In this document: positions 52,333 through 62,014 of the stretch, piece by piece
How the letters are laid out: the number at the start of each line of letters is the position of its first letter
Numbering within the stretch: the stretch's first letter is position 1
Assembly: GCA_030526355.1 (NCBI GenBank)
Contig: JAUNDC010000003.1
Span: 62,001-126,000, forward strand
Length of the DNA: 64,000 bases
Direction: 5' to 3'
DNA from: Bacillota bacterium
Lineage (GTDB): Bacteria; Bacillota; Clostridia; Peptostreptococcales; Anaerovoracaceae
Notes under the pieces: generated by a model
Database searches by the model: none
Told to the model about the DNA's origin: nothing
The model's input: only the letters and a program-made list of their open reading frames with translations
Made by a program: the position numbers and the translations under genes

Positions 52333-52860
52333 TTATCTGTTAATTATCTCTATCTGACACATTTCCATCGCATCAAGTGCAGTTTCATGGCTCTCTGCCG
52401 TTACTCCCGCACAACATGCCGCATCCACTCTCACGGGAACCTCAGGCAGGCTTGTCTTTGCAATCATTGCATTTGCTATTACGCAGATATCTGTGCACAG
52501 GCCTATAAGCTCAACGCTGTCCACACCGTACACTATTTCCATATTACGTAAAACCTCCATCAGATGATCGGCTCCGAAGGTATGTTTATCCAGCACGATA
52601 CATTCATCTGTATCAATCTGATCAATAATCTGCCATCCATGAGTTCCCTCAATGCAATGTGGAACCGGCAGTTTCCTTCCCTCCTGTGTCTGCAGATAAT
52701 TCTCACCATGAGTATCCCTGGTAAAAACAGTTTTATTACCGCTGCTTCTGTAGCTTTCGATTTTTTTCAGGACAGCAGGAACTATTTCCCGAGCCTCCGC
52801 ACTGCCCAGAGCACCATCGACAAAATCATTCTGCATATCTACAACGACAAGCACTTTCAT
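52333..52860 (-). CDS. Isochorismatase-family hydrolase, nicotinamidase-like
   Basis: A 175-residue cysteine hydrolase. The catalytic Asp is in VVDMQNDFVDG near residue 8 and the catalytic Cys in LCTDICVIANA near 125; metal ligands DTHGENY near 50 match nicotinamidases. With nadE next to it, conversion of nicotinamide to nicotinate is the likely role (pncA). ATG 52860 is chosen because GGGAGG needs about six bases of spacing; the ATG at 52866 touches it. Confidence 0.87.
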   Translation of the reverse strand: MKVLVVVDMQNDFVDGALGSAEAREIVPAVLKKIESYRSSGNKTVFTRDTHGENYLQTQEGRKLPVPHCIEGTHGWQIIDQIDTDECIVLDKHTFGADHLMEVLRNMEIVYGVDSVELIGLCTDICVIANAMIAKTSLPEVPVRVDAACCAGVTAESHETALDAMEMCQIEIINR

Positions 52861-52931
52861 AGCCATCCTCCCTTAGTACACCGACTGCAATATATACTTA
52901 CATTATAAATCAAAGAGCCTCTATGCGGCAA

Positions 52932-53882
52932 TCAAATTATCTGACTACTGCGGATTTCCCTAAGAAATGCTTTAATTATAGCAGCTGAATTGATTTCATA
53001 TGCTTCACGCGGCTGTTCCTTTTCCTTGGCTGGTGTCCAGTATCTGTCCACATACTTTTTGAGCATTTCCTCTTCCGAGAGCCCGTCGGAGTCCATTCTG
53101 CCTATAAAATCATATTTTGATTCATATTCTTCTCTGAACTTTCTCCAGTATATATCATTAAAATACTGCGGCAGCATGCCGAAATGGGCTATACATATAT
53201 ATTCTGCATTGTAGTCCATGCACTTCTGCAATGACTCCAGCGCATCTCTGCAGCTTTTGAGTATCGGAGTATGCACATAATCTATTGCCTCAAGAATTCC
53301 TGTACTTTCACTTGTAAACAGCAGCCTTGCAGGCTCCAGTGCAAAGCTTAGAGAACAATCAGTATGGCCTCTTGTCTCAAGGACTTTTATCTTTTCATTG
53401 CCCAGATATATTTCATCTCCATCATTCAGCACAATATCGACGTTGAGATCATCTACCGGTATTTCCTCAGTGCTGTCCGGTGCATATAGGTCACGTGCTG
53501 CTGTACCCAGCTCTTTCATCAGTTTTCTGGCACCAGTTCTTGCCAGAATATCACAGCATTTCCTGCTGCCGCATACTGCAGCATCCGGGAAGGCCTGCCT
53601 TATGTATGGCAGTGCTCCTATATGATCATAGTGTGAATGGCTCAGCAGTACATAATCCAGAGTTTTCATTCCGTAATTATCAAGAGCTTCTCTCAGGTTG
53701 TCCACCATTTTCCTGCCGCAATACGCCATTCCGCAGTCGAGAAGAGCGCTTTTTTCACTGCCTGCAATAAGAAGAGCTTCTCCTCCATGACCAGCTGTTA
53801 CTCTGCATATATTTGCCGGGAAGGCAAATCTGTCGAAGCCATCTCCGAATACATCGAATATTGCTTTTTCCTCACGCTTCAT
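52932..53882 (-). CDS. Metallo-beta-lactamase-fold hydrolase
   Basis: A 316-residue protein with the zinc motif SHSHYDHIGAL near residue 72, a second-site ETRGHTDCSL region and the late IAHFGMLP. The fold and long C terminus resemble glyoxalase-II-like hydrolases; the substrate is unknown. The start ATG 53882 overlaps the RarD-like gene by 11 bp (AATGAAGCGTGA), so it is translationally coupled. It is the last of a four-gene overlapping group after murI. Confidence 0.87.
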   Translation of the reverse strand: MKREEKAIFDVFGDGFDRFAFPANICRVTAGHGGEALLIAGSEKSALLDCGMAYCGRKMVDNLREALDNYGMKTLDYVLLSHSHYDHIGALPYIRQAFPDAAVCGSRKCCDILARTGARKLMKELGTAARDLYAPDSTEEIPVDDLNVDIVLNDGDEIYLGNEKIKVLETRGHTDCSLSFALEPARLLFTSESTGILEAIDYVHTPILKSCRDALESLQKCMDYNAEYICIAHFGMLPQYFNDIYWRKFREEYESKYDFIGRMDSDGLSEEEMLKKYVDRYWTPAKEKEQPREAYEINSAAIIKAFLREIRSSQII

Positions 53883-54810
53883 TTTCTGTCTCCTGTATTG
53901 TATCTTCACTCTTCAGCCGGTCAGATTCTCTTTTTTCACCCAGAGTAAACACAGCCAGCCCTATCCATACTATCACGAAAGCTGCAAACTGCACGGAATC
54001 AAAGGGTTCTCTAAACAGGAATATACCTATGATAAGTGACAGTGACGGCGATATGTACTCAAGTATTCCCAGCGTCACCAGCGGAACCTTGTTTGCTGCT
54101 TCGGCAAAGAATATCAGTGTAAGTGCCGTTATAGGGCCGCACAGCATGAGAAGACCATACTGATAGGGATGCCCTGCTCCAATAGCACCCTTTCCTGTAA
54201 CCTCCAGATATATTATCACCGCAAGTGCAGGCAGCATCAGGAACATGGTTTCATAAAGCAGCGACAGCACCGACGGCAGTTCAAAGCTTTTTTTGAGCGC
54301 GGCATAGGTGGCAAAGGTAAGGGCAAGCCCAAGTGCTATCAGAGGAACCTCTCTGAAATGCAGAAGCATTACAAGAACTCCCGCTGAAGCAAGCAGCAGA
54401 GATATCAGCTTGTACCTGGTAAGCTTTTCTTTAAAAAAAATGATTCCAAATACGCTGACCATAAGCGGTTCGATATAATATCCCACGCAGGTCTGTATCA
54501 CATGCTCTGCATTAACTGCCCAGATATATATACTCCAGTTTGCCGTTATCAGCAGCCCTGCAGCAAAATATCTCAACTTCGCTCCCTTCGGCTTCAGATG
54601 ACTTCGTATCTCCTGGATACCGTACACTTTCAGGGATACGACAACACAAACAAGACCTACAAGGAATATTCTGTAGAATATAATCACAGAAGATTCTATA
54701 GGTCTCAAAGCCTGCCAGTAAATCGGCAATACACCCCACAGCACGGAGCATGAAACTGCACAGAGCATCCCCCGGCGATAGTTATCTTTACTTACAGCTT
54801 CCATATCCAT
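53872..54810 (-). CDS. EamA/RarD-type permease
   Basis: A 312-residue membrane protein with ten segments in two EamA repeats. SVLWGVLPIYWQALRPI near residue 22 and ANWSIYIWAVNAEHVIQTCVGYYIEPL near 89 are marks of the RarD subgroup, linked in other bacteria to chloramphenicol sensitivity but without a proven substrate. The stop and start codons of this gene and its neighbour share one base (TAATG). Part of the murI group. Confidence 0.9.
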   Translation of the reverse strand: MDMEAVSKDNYRRGMLCAVSCSVLWGVLPIYWQALRPIESSVIIFYRIFLVGLVCVVVSLKVYGIQEIRSHLKPKGAKLRYFAAGLLITANWSIYIWAVNAEHVIQTCVGYYIEPLMVSVFGIIFFKEKLTRYKLISLLLASAGVLVMLLHFREVPLIALGLALTFATYAALKKSFELPSVLSLLYETMFLMLPALAVIIYLEVTGKGAIGAGHPYQYGLLMLCGPITALTLIFFAEAANKVPLVTLGILEYISPSLSLIIGIFLFREPFDSVQFAAFVIVWIGLAVFTLGEKRESDRLKSEDTIQETENEA

Positions 54811-55391
54811 TACTCTTCATCCATTTCATCTTCAGGTGAAAATATAATCGTCCCGTCATTTTCCTCTTCGGACCTTGCAAGATCTGCAAATGACATAGTA
54901 TAGCTGTCCAGTTCATATTGAACTGCATTCTCAAAATCATAGCGGTATTTTTCGCCGCCAAGCTTCTCCATTCTTGATGCAGTTATGGCATCTCTGACAT
55001 TATGATAAATCGGCCTGCCACCGTCTTCAGGTGTCAGCGCCACCTCTGATTCATGTGAATACCAGTTTCTGAATCTGTGGAACTCATCTGTGAAACGTCT
55101 CAGTTCACTTTCATCCTCCATATTTGATGACAACCCTGTAAGCATCACCTTGATCTGATGAAGCAGTGAATAGATTTCTCCCGATGCATCTGGCAGGCCT
55201 TCAAGAATATCCTCAAAATAATCATCCAGAAGCTCTGCAACCATTGTATTATCTGCTCCTTCAAAGAGCTGATACAACGCCTCCTGCTCAATATATTCCT
55301 CGCTTTCGATCATATCAGCCATAGCTTCAAAGTATTCAAGCTGTGAAGCCTCTTCAAGGTCCAGGTATTCAAGTAATTCTTCAAAATTCAT
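54810..55391 (-). CDS. Acidic hypothetical protein
   Basis: A 193-residue soluble, strongly acidic protein (many Glu and Asp) that looks mostly helical. No signal peptide or membrane segment is present. I recognise no domain. Similar short acidic proteins occur beside murI in some Clostridia, but no function is known to me. It overlaps murI by 4 bp (ATGA) and the RarD-like gene by 1 bp, so it is certainly translated with them. Confidence 0.85.
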   Translation of the reverse strand: MNFEELLEYLDLEEASQLEYFEAMADMIESEEYIEQEALYQLFEGADNTMVAELLDDYFEDILEGLPDASGEIYSLLHQIKVMLTGLSSNMEDESELRRFTDEFHRFRNWYSHESEVALTPEDGGRPIYHNVRDAITASRMEKLGGEKYRYDFENAVQYELDSYTMSFADLARSEEENDGTIIFSPEDEMDEE

Positions 55392-56221
55392 ATATGTCTT
55401 TCTCCATTCTCCAGGTCAAAATTCTTGAACTTGACTCTGGCATCAGCACTTTCATTCTCAAAAATATGGTCAATCATATTAACAAAGTTCTCAGACAGGT
55501 CACTGGCATAGAATATATTGCTGAATTCCGAGTTTTCTGCCAGCATATTTCTTTCTTCAAGCACCTGCCTGATTTTGCTGACAACAATGCTTGATGGATT
55601 TATTATATCCAGATCAGGATATATTCTTTCTATATTTTTCTTGATCAGCGGATAATGGGTGCATCCCAGAATTACAGTGTCCAGCTTGTTGCCGTAAACA
55701 AAATCATCCATATAATATTTGATGGTAAGATCCATTATCTCATTATCGATTATTCCCTCTTCGATAAGCGGGACAAAAGCGGGACATGCGGTTTCATAAA
55801 TATTCAGCCTGTCATTATAGCTGCTTATAAGTGATTTATATGTTCCGCTGTTTATTGTCACCTTGGTTCCTATTATTCCGATGTTGTTTCTGCTGTCACA
55901 GGACTGTGCCGCTTTTCTGGCAGCAGGATCAATTATTCCGAGAATAGGAATCTGCGGGAACCTGTTTCTCAGCAGTTCAAGGCATGTCGCACTTACCGTG
56001 TTGCATGCTATAACTATCATCTTGACATCGCTTCTAACCAGAAAATCTGCTATCTCCATGGAAAAGCTGCGTATCGTGCTTGCTGCTTTGGAGCCGTATG
56101 GTGTCCGGGCAGTGTCCCCGAAATATATCATTCTCTCATCTGGAAGAGCCTTCATTAGATATGGAATACATGTAAGCCCTCCAAGACCCGAATCAAAAAA
56201 ACCTATCGGTCTGTTATCCAT
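55388..56221 (-). CDS. murI: Glutamate racemase
   Basis: A 277-residue cofactor-free racemase supplying D-glutamate for peptidoglycan. The two catalytic cysteines are in IVIACNTVSATC near 72 and ILGCTHYPLI near 186. FFDSGLGGLTC and GDTARTPYGSK near the start are typical. The C terminus is slightly longer than usual. ATG 56221 is preceded by AAAGGA at 13 bases. First gene of the overlapping group. Confidence 0.96.
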   Translation of the reverse strand: MDNRPIGFFDSGLGGLTCIPYLMKALPDERMIYFGDTARTPYGSKAASTIRSFSMEIADFLVRSDVKMIVIACNTVSATCLELLRNRFPQIPILGIIDPAARKAAQSCDSRNNIGIIGTKVTINSGTYKSLISSYNDRLNIYETACPAFVPLIEEGIIDNEIMDLTIKYYMDDFVYGNKLDTVILGCTHYPLIKKNIERIYPDLDIINPSSIVVSKIRQVLEERNMLAENSEFSNIFYASDLSENFVNMIDHIFENESADARVKFKNFDLENGERHI

Positions 56222-56261
56222 TAGTTATAATAATCCTTTCCGATTTATCGTATGTTTGTGG

Positions 56262-56267
56262 TATAAT
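56262..56267 (+). promoter_or_regulatory. Extended -10 promoter before pepF
   Basis: TGGTATAAT, a TGn-extended -10 box, lies 85 bp upstream of pepF. No strong -35 box is seen. Confidence 0.5.
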
Positions 56268-56350
56268 TAAATTTATATCGAAAATCTGTTGATATAACTT
56301 AAACATTATACAATAATATATTTATAAAGTAAATTGCATCGGAGGTAAAA

Positions 56351-58153
56351 ATGAGTTCAAAAGATTTAAAAACACGCGACCAGATCGACAATAAATATAA
56401 ATGGAATATCGAGGCTATGATCCCGGATGAAGCTTCAATAGACCCATCTCTTGAAGCTGTTAAAGCCAGTGCTGAAGAATATGCTGCAAAATATGCAGGC
56501 CATCTGACAGAAAACGCCGATACTCTTCTGGGAGCCTACAAGGACAGAGATGACATCTGGCGTCAGCTGGAAAAAATCTACGTATATGCCCGCATGCGCC
56601 GGGATGAAAACAATGCTGAAAACAAATATCAGGGGATGACCGACAAATGCACCACTGTTATCGCTGCTGTTTCAGCAGCCATGTCCTTCTTCACTCCCGA
56701 GCTTCTGTCAGCAGAAGACAGTACAATACTCGGATATATCGAAGAGAACGATGGCCTTAGGGAATATGAATTTGCCATCAGGCATGCACTCAGACAGAAA
56801 GAGCATGTTCTGTCCGAAGCTGAAGAAAACCTTCTGGCTCAAATGAGTGAAATAACAGGCTCCACAAATGATATTTTCACAATGCTCAACAATGCCGATA
56901 TCAAATTCGGCACAATTAAGGATGAGGACGGCGACCAGGTTGAACTGACACACGGCAACTATATCAAGTTCATGGAAAGCCACGACAGAACTGTGCGTGA
57001 ATCTGCATACAACGCAATGTATGATGCCTACAAGAGTCTTATCAATACCATTGCAACTGCGTATAACTACAATACAAAAACAGATGTTGTCAGTGCACGT
57101 ATCAGAAAATACGAGTCAGCCAGAGCTGCGTCTCTCTCAGGTGACAATATTCCTGCAGAGGTTTACGACAACCTTGTTTCCGTGGTTAACGATAATCTTC
57201 CTTCTCTCCACAGATATGTCGAGCTTCGCAAAAAAATGCTTGGGCTGGATAAAATGTACATGTACGATATGTATGTACCTCTCATAGAGCTGCCAGAAAA
57301 GACTGTTCCTTATGAAGCTGCACTTGATATGATGCGTGAAGCTCTGGCACCTCTCGGTGAAGAGTACATCTCAAAAATGAACAAGGGAATATCAGAAGGC
57401 TGGATAGATGTTTATGAAAACAAGGGAAAGACCAGCGGTGCGTACAGCTTCGGCTGCTATGACAGCTATCCGTATATCCTTCTCAACTATACTGATACGT
57501 TAAAGGATGTCTTCACCGTAATACATGAGATGGGTCATTCCATGCATTCAAGGTACACCAGAGACAATCAGCCGTATGTTTACGGAAGCCACTCTATCTT
57601 TACTGCCGAGGTGGCATCGACAGTAAACGAATCGCTGCTTATGCAGCACCTCCTCAGCAAGGAGACAGATATAGAAATGAGAAAATATCTGCTCAACCTT
57701 CACCTGGAGGAATTCAGAACCACATTGTTCAGACAGACCATGTTTGCAGAATTCGAGGATATGACCCACAAGGCCATAGAAAACGGACAGGTGCTTACAG
57801 CTGAGTGGATGTGTCAGCAATACGATGAACTCAATTCTAAGTATTACGGTTCTGCTGTAGAAAAGGATGATACAATCAAATACGAATGGGCACGTATACC
57901 TCATTTCTACAATGCATTTTATGTTTACAAATACGCAACAGGCTACTCGGCAGCAACTGCAATATCGAACAGAATCCTAAACGAAGGACCTCAGGCGGCA
58001 GCTGATTATATTGAGTTCCTCAAAACCGGAGAATCTGATTATCCGATCGAGCTTCTCAAAATCGCTGGTGTTGATATGAGCAGTCCTGAACCAATACGCA
58101 AAGCCATGGATACCTTCAAGGCTCTGCTGGATGAATTCGAAAAGCTTGTATAA
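56351..58153 (+). CDS. pepF: Oligoendopeptidase F
   Basis: A 600-residue cytosolic M3B zinc metallopeptidase that cuts short peptides. The zinc motif is VIHEMGHSMHSRYT near residue 388, with the third ligand in the later ASTVNESLLM stretch. Family N-terminal and C-terminal helices are complete and the length is normal. ATG 56351 follows CGGAGG. It heads a plus-strand run pepF-nadK-rluA. Confidence 0.96.
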   Translation: MSSKDLKTRDQIDNKYKWNIEAMIPDEASIDPSLEAVKASAEEYAAKYAGHLTENADTLLGAYKDRDDIWRQLEKIYVYARMRRDENNAENKYQGMTDKCTTVIAAVSAAMSFFTPELLSAEDSTILGYIEENDGLREYEFAIRHALRQKEHVLSEAEENLLAQMSEITGSTNDIFTMLNNADIKFGTIKDEDGDQVELTHGNYIKFMESHDRTVRESAYNAMYDAYKSLINTIATAYNYNTKTDVVSARIRKYESARAASLSGDNIPAEVYDNLVSVVNDNLPSLHRYVELRKKMLGLDKMYMYDMYVPLIELPEKTVPYEAALDMMREALAPLGEEYISKMNKGISEGWIDVYENKGKTSGAYSFGCYDSYPYILLNYTDTLKDVFTVIHEMGHSMHSRYTRDNQPYVYGSHSIFTAEVASTVNESLLMQHLLSKETDIEMRKYLLNLHLEEFRTTLFRQTMFAEFEDMTHKAIENGQVLTAEWMCQQYDELNSKYYGSAVEKDDTIKYEWARIPHFYNAFYVYKYATGYSAATAISNRILNEGPQAAADYIEFLKTGESDYPIELLKIAGVDMSSPEPIRKAMDTFKALLDEFEKLV

Positions 58154-58185
58154 ATCGCTGAAGCATATTTAATCAGGAGCAACCT

Positions 58186-58989
58186 ATGACAAATAAAATT
58201 ATAAACATTTTTACAAATGAAACCGACATTTCCCTTGAAACAAAGTCCGAACTCACTAAAATACTTGTGGATAAAGGGTACACGGTTACAGAGGAATCCC
58301 GTGATAATGCAGATCTTATAATCTGCATCGGCGGTGATGGTGCATTTCTTGAAACCATTCATTCCTGTAAATTTCCTCAAAGTCCTATAATTGGTATCAA
58401 TACTGGTCATCTTGGTTTTTTTCAGGAGATATCGCCTGACTGCCTTGAGCAGTTTATCAAAGATTACGAAAATGGTCAGTACTCCATTCAGGATCTGAGC
58501 ACAGTAGAAGCCACTGTAACCTTGCTGGACGGCCGCAGTAACATGCATCTGGGACTCAATGAAATAATAATCAAGGGAAGGCAGTCATATGCCATCCATT
58601 TCGGGCTTTCCATAGACGGCAAACCTCTGGAACGTTTCAGTGGTGACGGAATACTCGTAGCTACTTCTTCCGGCAGCACGGCTTATAATTATTCACTTGG
58701 AGGCTCCATAGTAGATCCCCGGCTTGATCTGCTGCAGGTTACACCTATCGCACCTATGAATACCACGGCATACCGTTCCTTTACATCAAGCATACTGCTG
58801 CCTGCTGAGATTTCTCTTGAAATTTTCCCGGAACAGGAGGATAATCGTATTTTTATCCTTAATGACGGTATCGAAACAGGTTACTCAAATGTAAAGGACA
58901 TCAAGGTTGAAGTTTCCGATACGATGGTACATCTGATGAGATTCAAAAATTATGATTTCTGGAACAAGGTCAAAACCAAATTCCTGTAA
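58186..58989 (+). CDS. nadK: NAD kinase
   Basis: A 267-residue enzyme that phosphorylates NAD+ to NADP+. Motifs are ICIGGDGAFLETI near residue 44, GINTGHLGFF near 68, NEIIIKG and the SGDGILVATSSGSTAYN nucleotide loop. The length is normal for the family. ATG 58186 follows CAGGAG. It lies 32 bp after pepF and 17 bp before rluA. Confidence 0.95.
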   Translation: MTNKIINIFTNETDISLETKSELTKILVDKGYTVTEESRDNADLIICIGGDGAFLETIHSCKFPQSPIIGINTGHLGFFQEISPDCLEQFIKDYENGQYSIQDLSTVEATVTLLDGRSNMHLGLNEIIIKGRQSYAIHFGLSIDGKPLERFSGDGILVATSSGSTAYNYSLGGSIVDPRLDLLQVTPIAPMNTTAYRSFTSSILLPAEISLEIFPEQEDNRIFILNDGIETGYSNVKDIKVEVSDTMVHLMRFKNYDFWNKVKTKFL

Positions 58990-59006
58990 ACCGAAAGGCT
59001 GTGCAA

Positions 59007-59903
59007 ATGACTGATTTTATCCATAAGGTAACAACTGAAGATGAGGGACTGGAAGTACGGGAAATAATGCGGCAGTATTTTGATTTTTCTTCCAGATTGA
59101 GAAACAGAATAAAACGTGAAAAGCTGGTGACTCTGAACGGTGTTCAGACTCCCGGCTGGATTCGCACAAAGGTCGGAGATGTGGTCAAGGTTGTCCTCCC
59201 TGACGAAAAGAGCAATTTTGAGCCAGAGGACATACCTGTCTACCCGATATTTGAAGATAGGGATATTCTTATCATAAACAAGCAGCCCGGCCTCATTGTA
59301 CACCCTACAAAGGGCTATCCTTCCGGCACTGTAGCTAATGCTCTTATGCACTATATGGAGCAGACTGGGCAATCCTTCAAGATACGTTTTGTAAACCGCC
59401 TTGATATGGACACTTCGGGTCTTCTGGTTGTAGCCAAAAACGCTTACTGTCAGAACGACTATACCAACCAGATGAGAGCAAACACTGTTGAAAAGCGCTA
59501 CATTGCCATAGTATGCGGAGTAGTGGAATCAGACAGCGGAACCATTGACCTGCCCATAGGGCGTCCTGACCCCGACAACGTGGCTCGCGGTGTCATGGAA
59601 GGAGGGGCTCCATCGGTTACGCACTACAAGGTAATCGAAAGGTTTGAAAAGCATAATTACAGTCTTGTTGAGCTGCTGCTGGAAACAGGGCGTACACATC
59701 AGATAAGAGTACATATGTCACATATCGGTCACCCTGTACTTGGAGACTGGCTGTACGGCGGTGTCAATGAAGCTCTTATCGATCGGCAGGCTCTTCATGC
59801 CGCCAGACTTACCTTCACCCATCCTATAACAAAGGAACGTATGACACTTGAAGCACCCGTTCCTGAAGATATGCAGAGGGTGCTGGAAGTGTTGAGAAAA
59901 TAG
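59007..59903 (+). CDS. RluA family pseudouridine synthase
   Basis: A 298-residue RNA-modifying enzyme. An N-terminal S4-like segment (IMRQYFDFSSRLRNRIKREKLVTLNG) precedes the catalytic domain, with the catalytic aspartate in RFVNRLDMDTSGLLVVAKN near residue 137 and LETGRTHQIRVHMSHIGHPV near 230. Target site (23S rRNA or tRNA) cannot be told apart by eye. ATG 59007 is used rather than GTG 59001 because AAAGG then has a better spacing. Confidence 0.93.
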   Translation: MTDFIHKVTTEDEGLEVREIMRQYFDFSSRLRNRIKREKLVTLNGVQTPGWIRTKVGDVVKVVLPDEKSNFEPEDIPVYPIFEDRDILIINKQPGLIVHPTKGYPSGTVANALMHYMEQTGQSFKIRFVNRLDMDTSGLLVVAKNAYCQNDYTNQMRANTVEKRYIAIVCGVVESDSGTIDLPIGRPDPDNVARGVMEGGAPSVTHYKVIERFEKHNYSLVELLLETGRTHQIRVHMSHIGHPVLGDWLYGGVNEALIDRQALHAARLTFTHPITKERMTLEAPVPEDMQRVLEVLRK

Positions 59904-59907
59904 ATAC

Positions 59908-59936
59908 TTTAAAAGGGGCTTTGAGCCCCTTTATTA
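59908..59936. terminator. Shared terminator of rluA-type gene and rrf2 gene
   Basis: AAAGGGGCT-TTG-AGCCCCTTT is a compact hairpin with T-rich ends on both strands, between converging genes. Confidence 0.85.
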
Positions 59937-60329
59937 ATCCTTGATAATTTCCGCTATAGTCTTCTTTTTCATTTCGTGTATCAGGATTTCCTGAATTCTT
60001 TCAAATTCCTTATGCACCTTGCAGGGAATATCGTTGGTGTTTCTGCTGCACTCCTCTTTCATACAGTGAAGTATGGCAAGGTCACCCTCTGTAACGCTGG
60101 CAACATCATAAATCGTCAGCTCCTCCAGAGGCTTGTTAAGATAATATCCACCCTGATTTCCACGTTCTGATTTCACCAGATCTGCCATTTCCAGTTCTCT
60201 AAGAATCTTATATGCAAATGCTCTCGGGATTTCCTCTTTTTCGCATATTTCACGTACATTATGAACTTTTCCATCCTGAAGAACACGACATATCCTCATG
60301 GCATAATCACTTCTTCTGGTTATCAACAT
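59934..60329 (-). CDS. Rrf2 family transcriptional regulator
   Basis: A 131-residue winged-helix regulator. The start RRSDYAMRICRVL and the wing GNQGGYYLNKP are the Rrf2 family type. Three cysteines (HCMKEEC and IPC, about residues 91, 96 and 105) sit in the loop that holds an [Fe-S] cluster in IscR and NsrR, with CX4CX8C spacing. It may sense iron-sulfur or nitric-oxide status. Its targets are not adjacent; the isc genes of this window are 20 kb away. ATG 60329 follows CGAGGTG. Confidence 0.92.
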   Translation of the reverse strand: MLITRRSDYAMRICRVLQDGKVHNVREICEKEEIPRAFAYKILRELEMADLVKSERGNQGGYYLNKPLEELTIYDVASVTEGDLAILHCMKEECSRNTNDIPCKVHKEFERIQEILIHEMKKKTIAEIIKD

Positions 60330-60411
60330 AATTATTCACCTCGTCAAAGCTGTTTTTCGATATTATTACCTTTATAATATCATATGGCAGTTGGTTTTTC
60401 CAGTTCAAAAA

Positions 60412-61872
60412 TTACCTGTATACCTTGCCTTTTTCAGGCTGCTCGCCATACTTGTATTTTATAAGCTCGCTTACTGTAACAAACTGGTAGCCTTTTTTCT
60501 TTAAATAAGGCACAATAAGTTCGGTGGCTTTAGCTGTTGAGTCATGAATTGAATGCATCAGTATTATTTTTCCATCCAGATTTTTAGCTTTTTTTATTGA
60601 CTTAAAAACCTTTTTACCATTCCTGACTTTCCAGTCCTGTGTATCTACAGACCACATTATAACAGGCATCTTCGAAAGCTTGTTTATTTTACTGTTTGTC
60701 TCGCCATAGCTCGGCCTGAATACGGTCGGGTATGCCCCGCATGCTTTTTTTATGGCTTCATTTGTCCTGCTCAGCTGTTTTTTCACCTGAGACTTGTTTA
60801 GATCTGTAAGTACCGGGTGATCCCATGTATGACATCCAATCTCGCATCCCATCTCGTATGCTCGTTTTACTTTATCTTCATTACCTGATATACGGTATCC
60901 CTGGTAAAAAAACGTTGCAACCGCTCCGTTTTTCTGAAGGCAGTCAAGTATCCTAATCTCGGATTTTCCTCCCGGACCGTCATCATAGGTTATGGCAACC
61001 ATAGGTTTTTCAGGGTCTATGTACCGCTCCTTTATTTCCGTTCTCATCACATCCGTCATTATTTCAAGGGGAATTCCCGCTGAAACAACACCCTCTGAGG
61101 CTTTGAGAACAGTTCCTTCATCAAAGAAAAATACGGCACCGGTATCGGTCAGAGTAAAAGAGTTGAAATTGCTCTCATCCGATGACACAAACTTTTCCCA
61201 TCCATCCATAAGCTTTTCTTCAGCATATTCTTTTTTGAAAAAATCTATAAAATAGCTTGTACATTTTTCACGATAGTTTTCAGTGAAAATCTGTAAAGGA
61301 GATAATCTGTTACCGCTTTTTTCTGAAAACTGATATGTATAAACCTTAGAGGTTTCGGTAACCATTTCTCTGTCATGCTCGGTATTATCCTGCTCATAGA
61401 TTACCAGGCTTATCACGCCGTTTGTGGATTCATACGTTCTGGAGCTGACGAGCAGAGCCTGCTGAAGCGGTTTATATCTGAAACTGTCTCCTTCCTGCTC
61501 CTGCCGTTCCTTTTCCTCCTTTTGTTTAACCCTACTGAAGGATTCTTTAATTTCTGATATCTTTTCAGTTCTGAACTGATTTATCTCGTCATTGCTGTTA
61601 ACATCGTAATCAACCGCATATGAGATTGGGGAACCGTATTCATATTCTGTTTTTATGCCTTCTTCAGCTGTAAACATCTGACCTGAACTGAGCTGTGTAT
61701 CCACGAATGCTTTGAATTCATCTTCATCCTGATATACATCAGTGGTCCATAATGCTGCCAGTGCCACTATTCCTGTCACAATAAGCAGCAGAATCAGTAT
61801 CATTGCAAGTGTCCTGTGCCTTTTCCTCCTGATTCGTCGCTGCCTTCTGATTTCCTGTTCCGTTGTTGTCAT
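60412..61872 (-). CDS. Membrane-anchored polysaccharide deacetylase (PdaC-like)
   Basis: A 486-residue surface enzyme. A positively charged start (RRQRRIRRKRHR) and one membrane segment (about 20-42) anchor it. Residues about 60-280 form DUF4163/DUF3298-like domains. The NodB deacetylase domain (about 290-480) shows TYDDGPGG, HTWDHP and MHSIHD, the metal and catalytic motifs; the usual TFDDGP has Tyr. Bacillus PdaC deacetylates peptidoglycan N-acetylmuramic acid, a likely role here. ATG 61872 follows AAAGGTGG; the longer frame starts at a GTG inside that site. Confidence 0.9.
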   Translation of the reverse strand: MTTTEQEIRRQRRIRRKRHRTLAMILILLLIVTGIVALAALWTTDVYQDEDEFKAFVDTQLSSGQMFTAEEGIKTEYEYGSPISYAVDYDVNSNDEINQFRTEKISEIKESFSRVKQKEEKERQEQEGDSFRYKPLQQALLVSSRTYESTNGVISLVIYEQDNTEHDREMVTETSKVYTYQFSEKSGNRLSPLQIFTENYREKCTSYFIDFFKKEYAEEKLMDGWEKFVSSDESNFNSFTLTDTGAVFFFDEGTVLKASEGVVSAGIPLEIMTDVMRTEIKERYIDPEKPMVAITYDDGPGGKSEIRILDCLQKNGAVATFFYQGYRISGNEDKVKRAYEMGCEIGCHTWDHPVLTDLNKSQVKKQLSRTNEAIKKACGAYPTVFRPSYGETNSKINKLSKMPVIMWSVDTQDWKVRNGKKVFKSIKKAKNLDGKIILMHSIHDSTAKATELIVPYLKKKGYQFVTVSELIKYKYGEQPEKGKVYR

Positions 61873-62014
61873 ATCCCGTTCCACCTTTTCTGTATAATTA
61901 TCATTCAGCTATTTATTATAGCATTATTTCGACATATTGTTTTACTTTTATTTAAAATATGATAGAATAACTGGCAGATATATCATTAGAATTTTAATGC
62001 AAAAGGTGGTAAAT

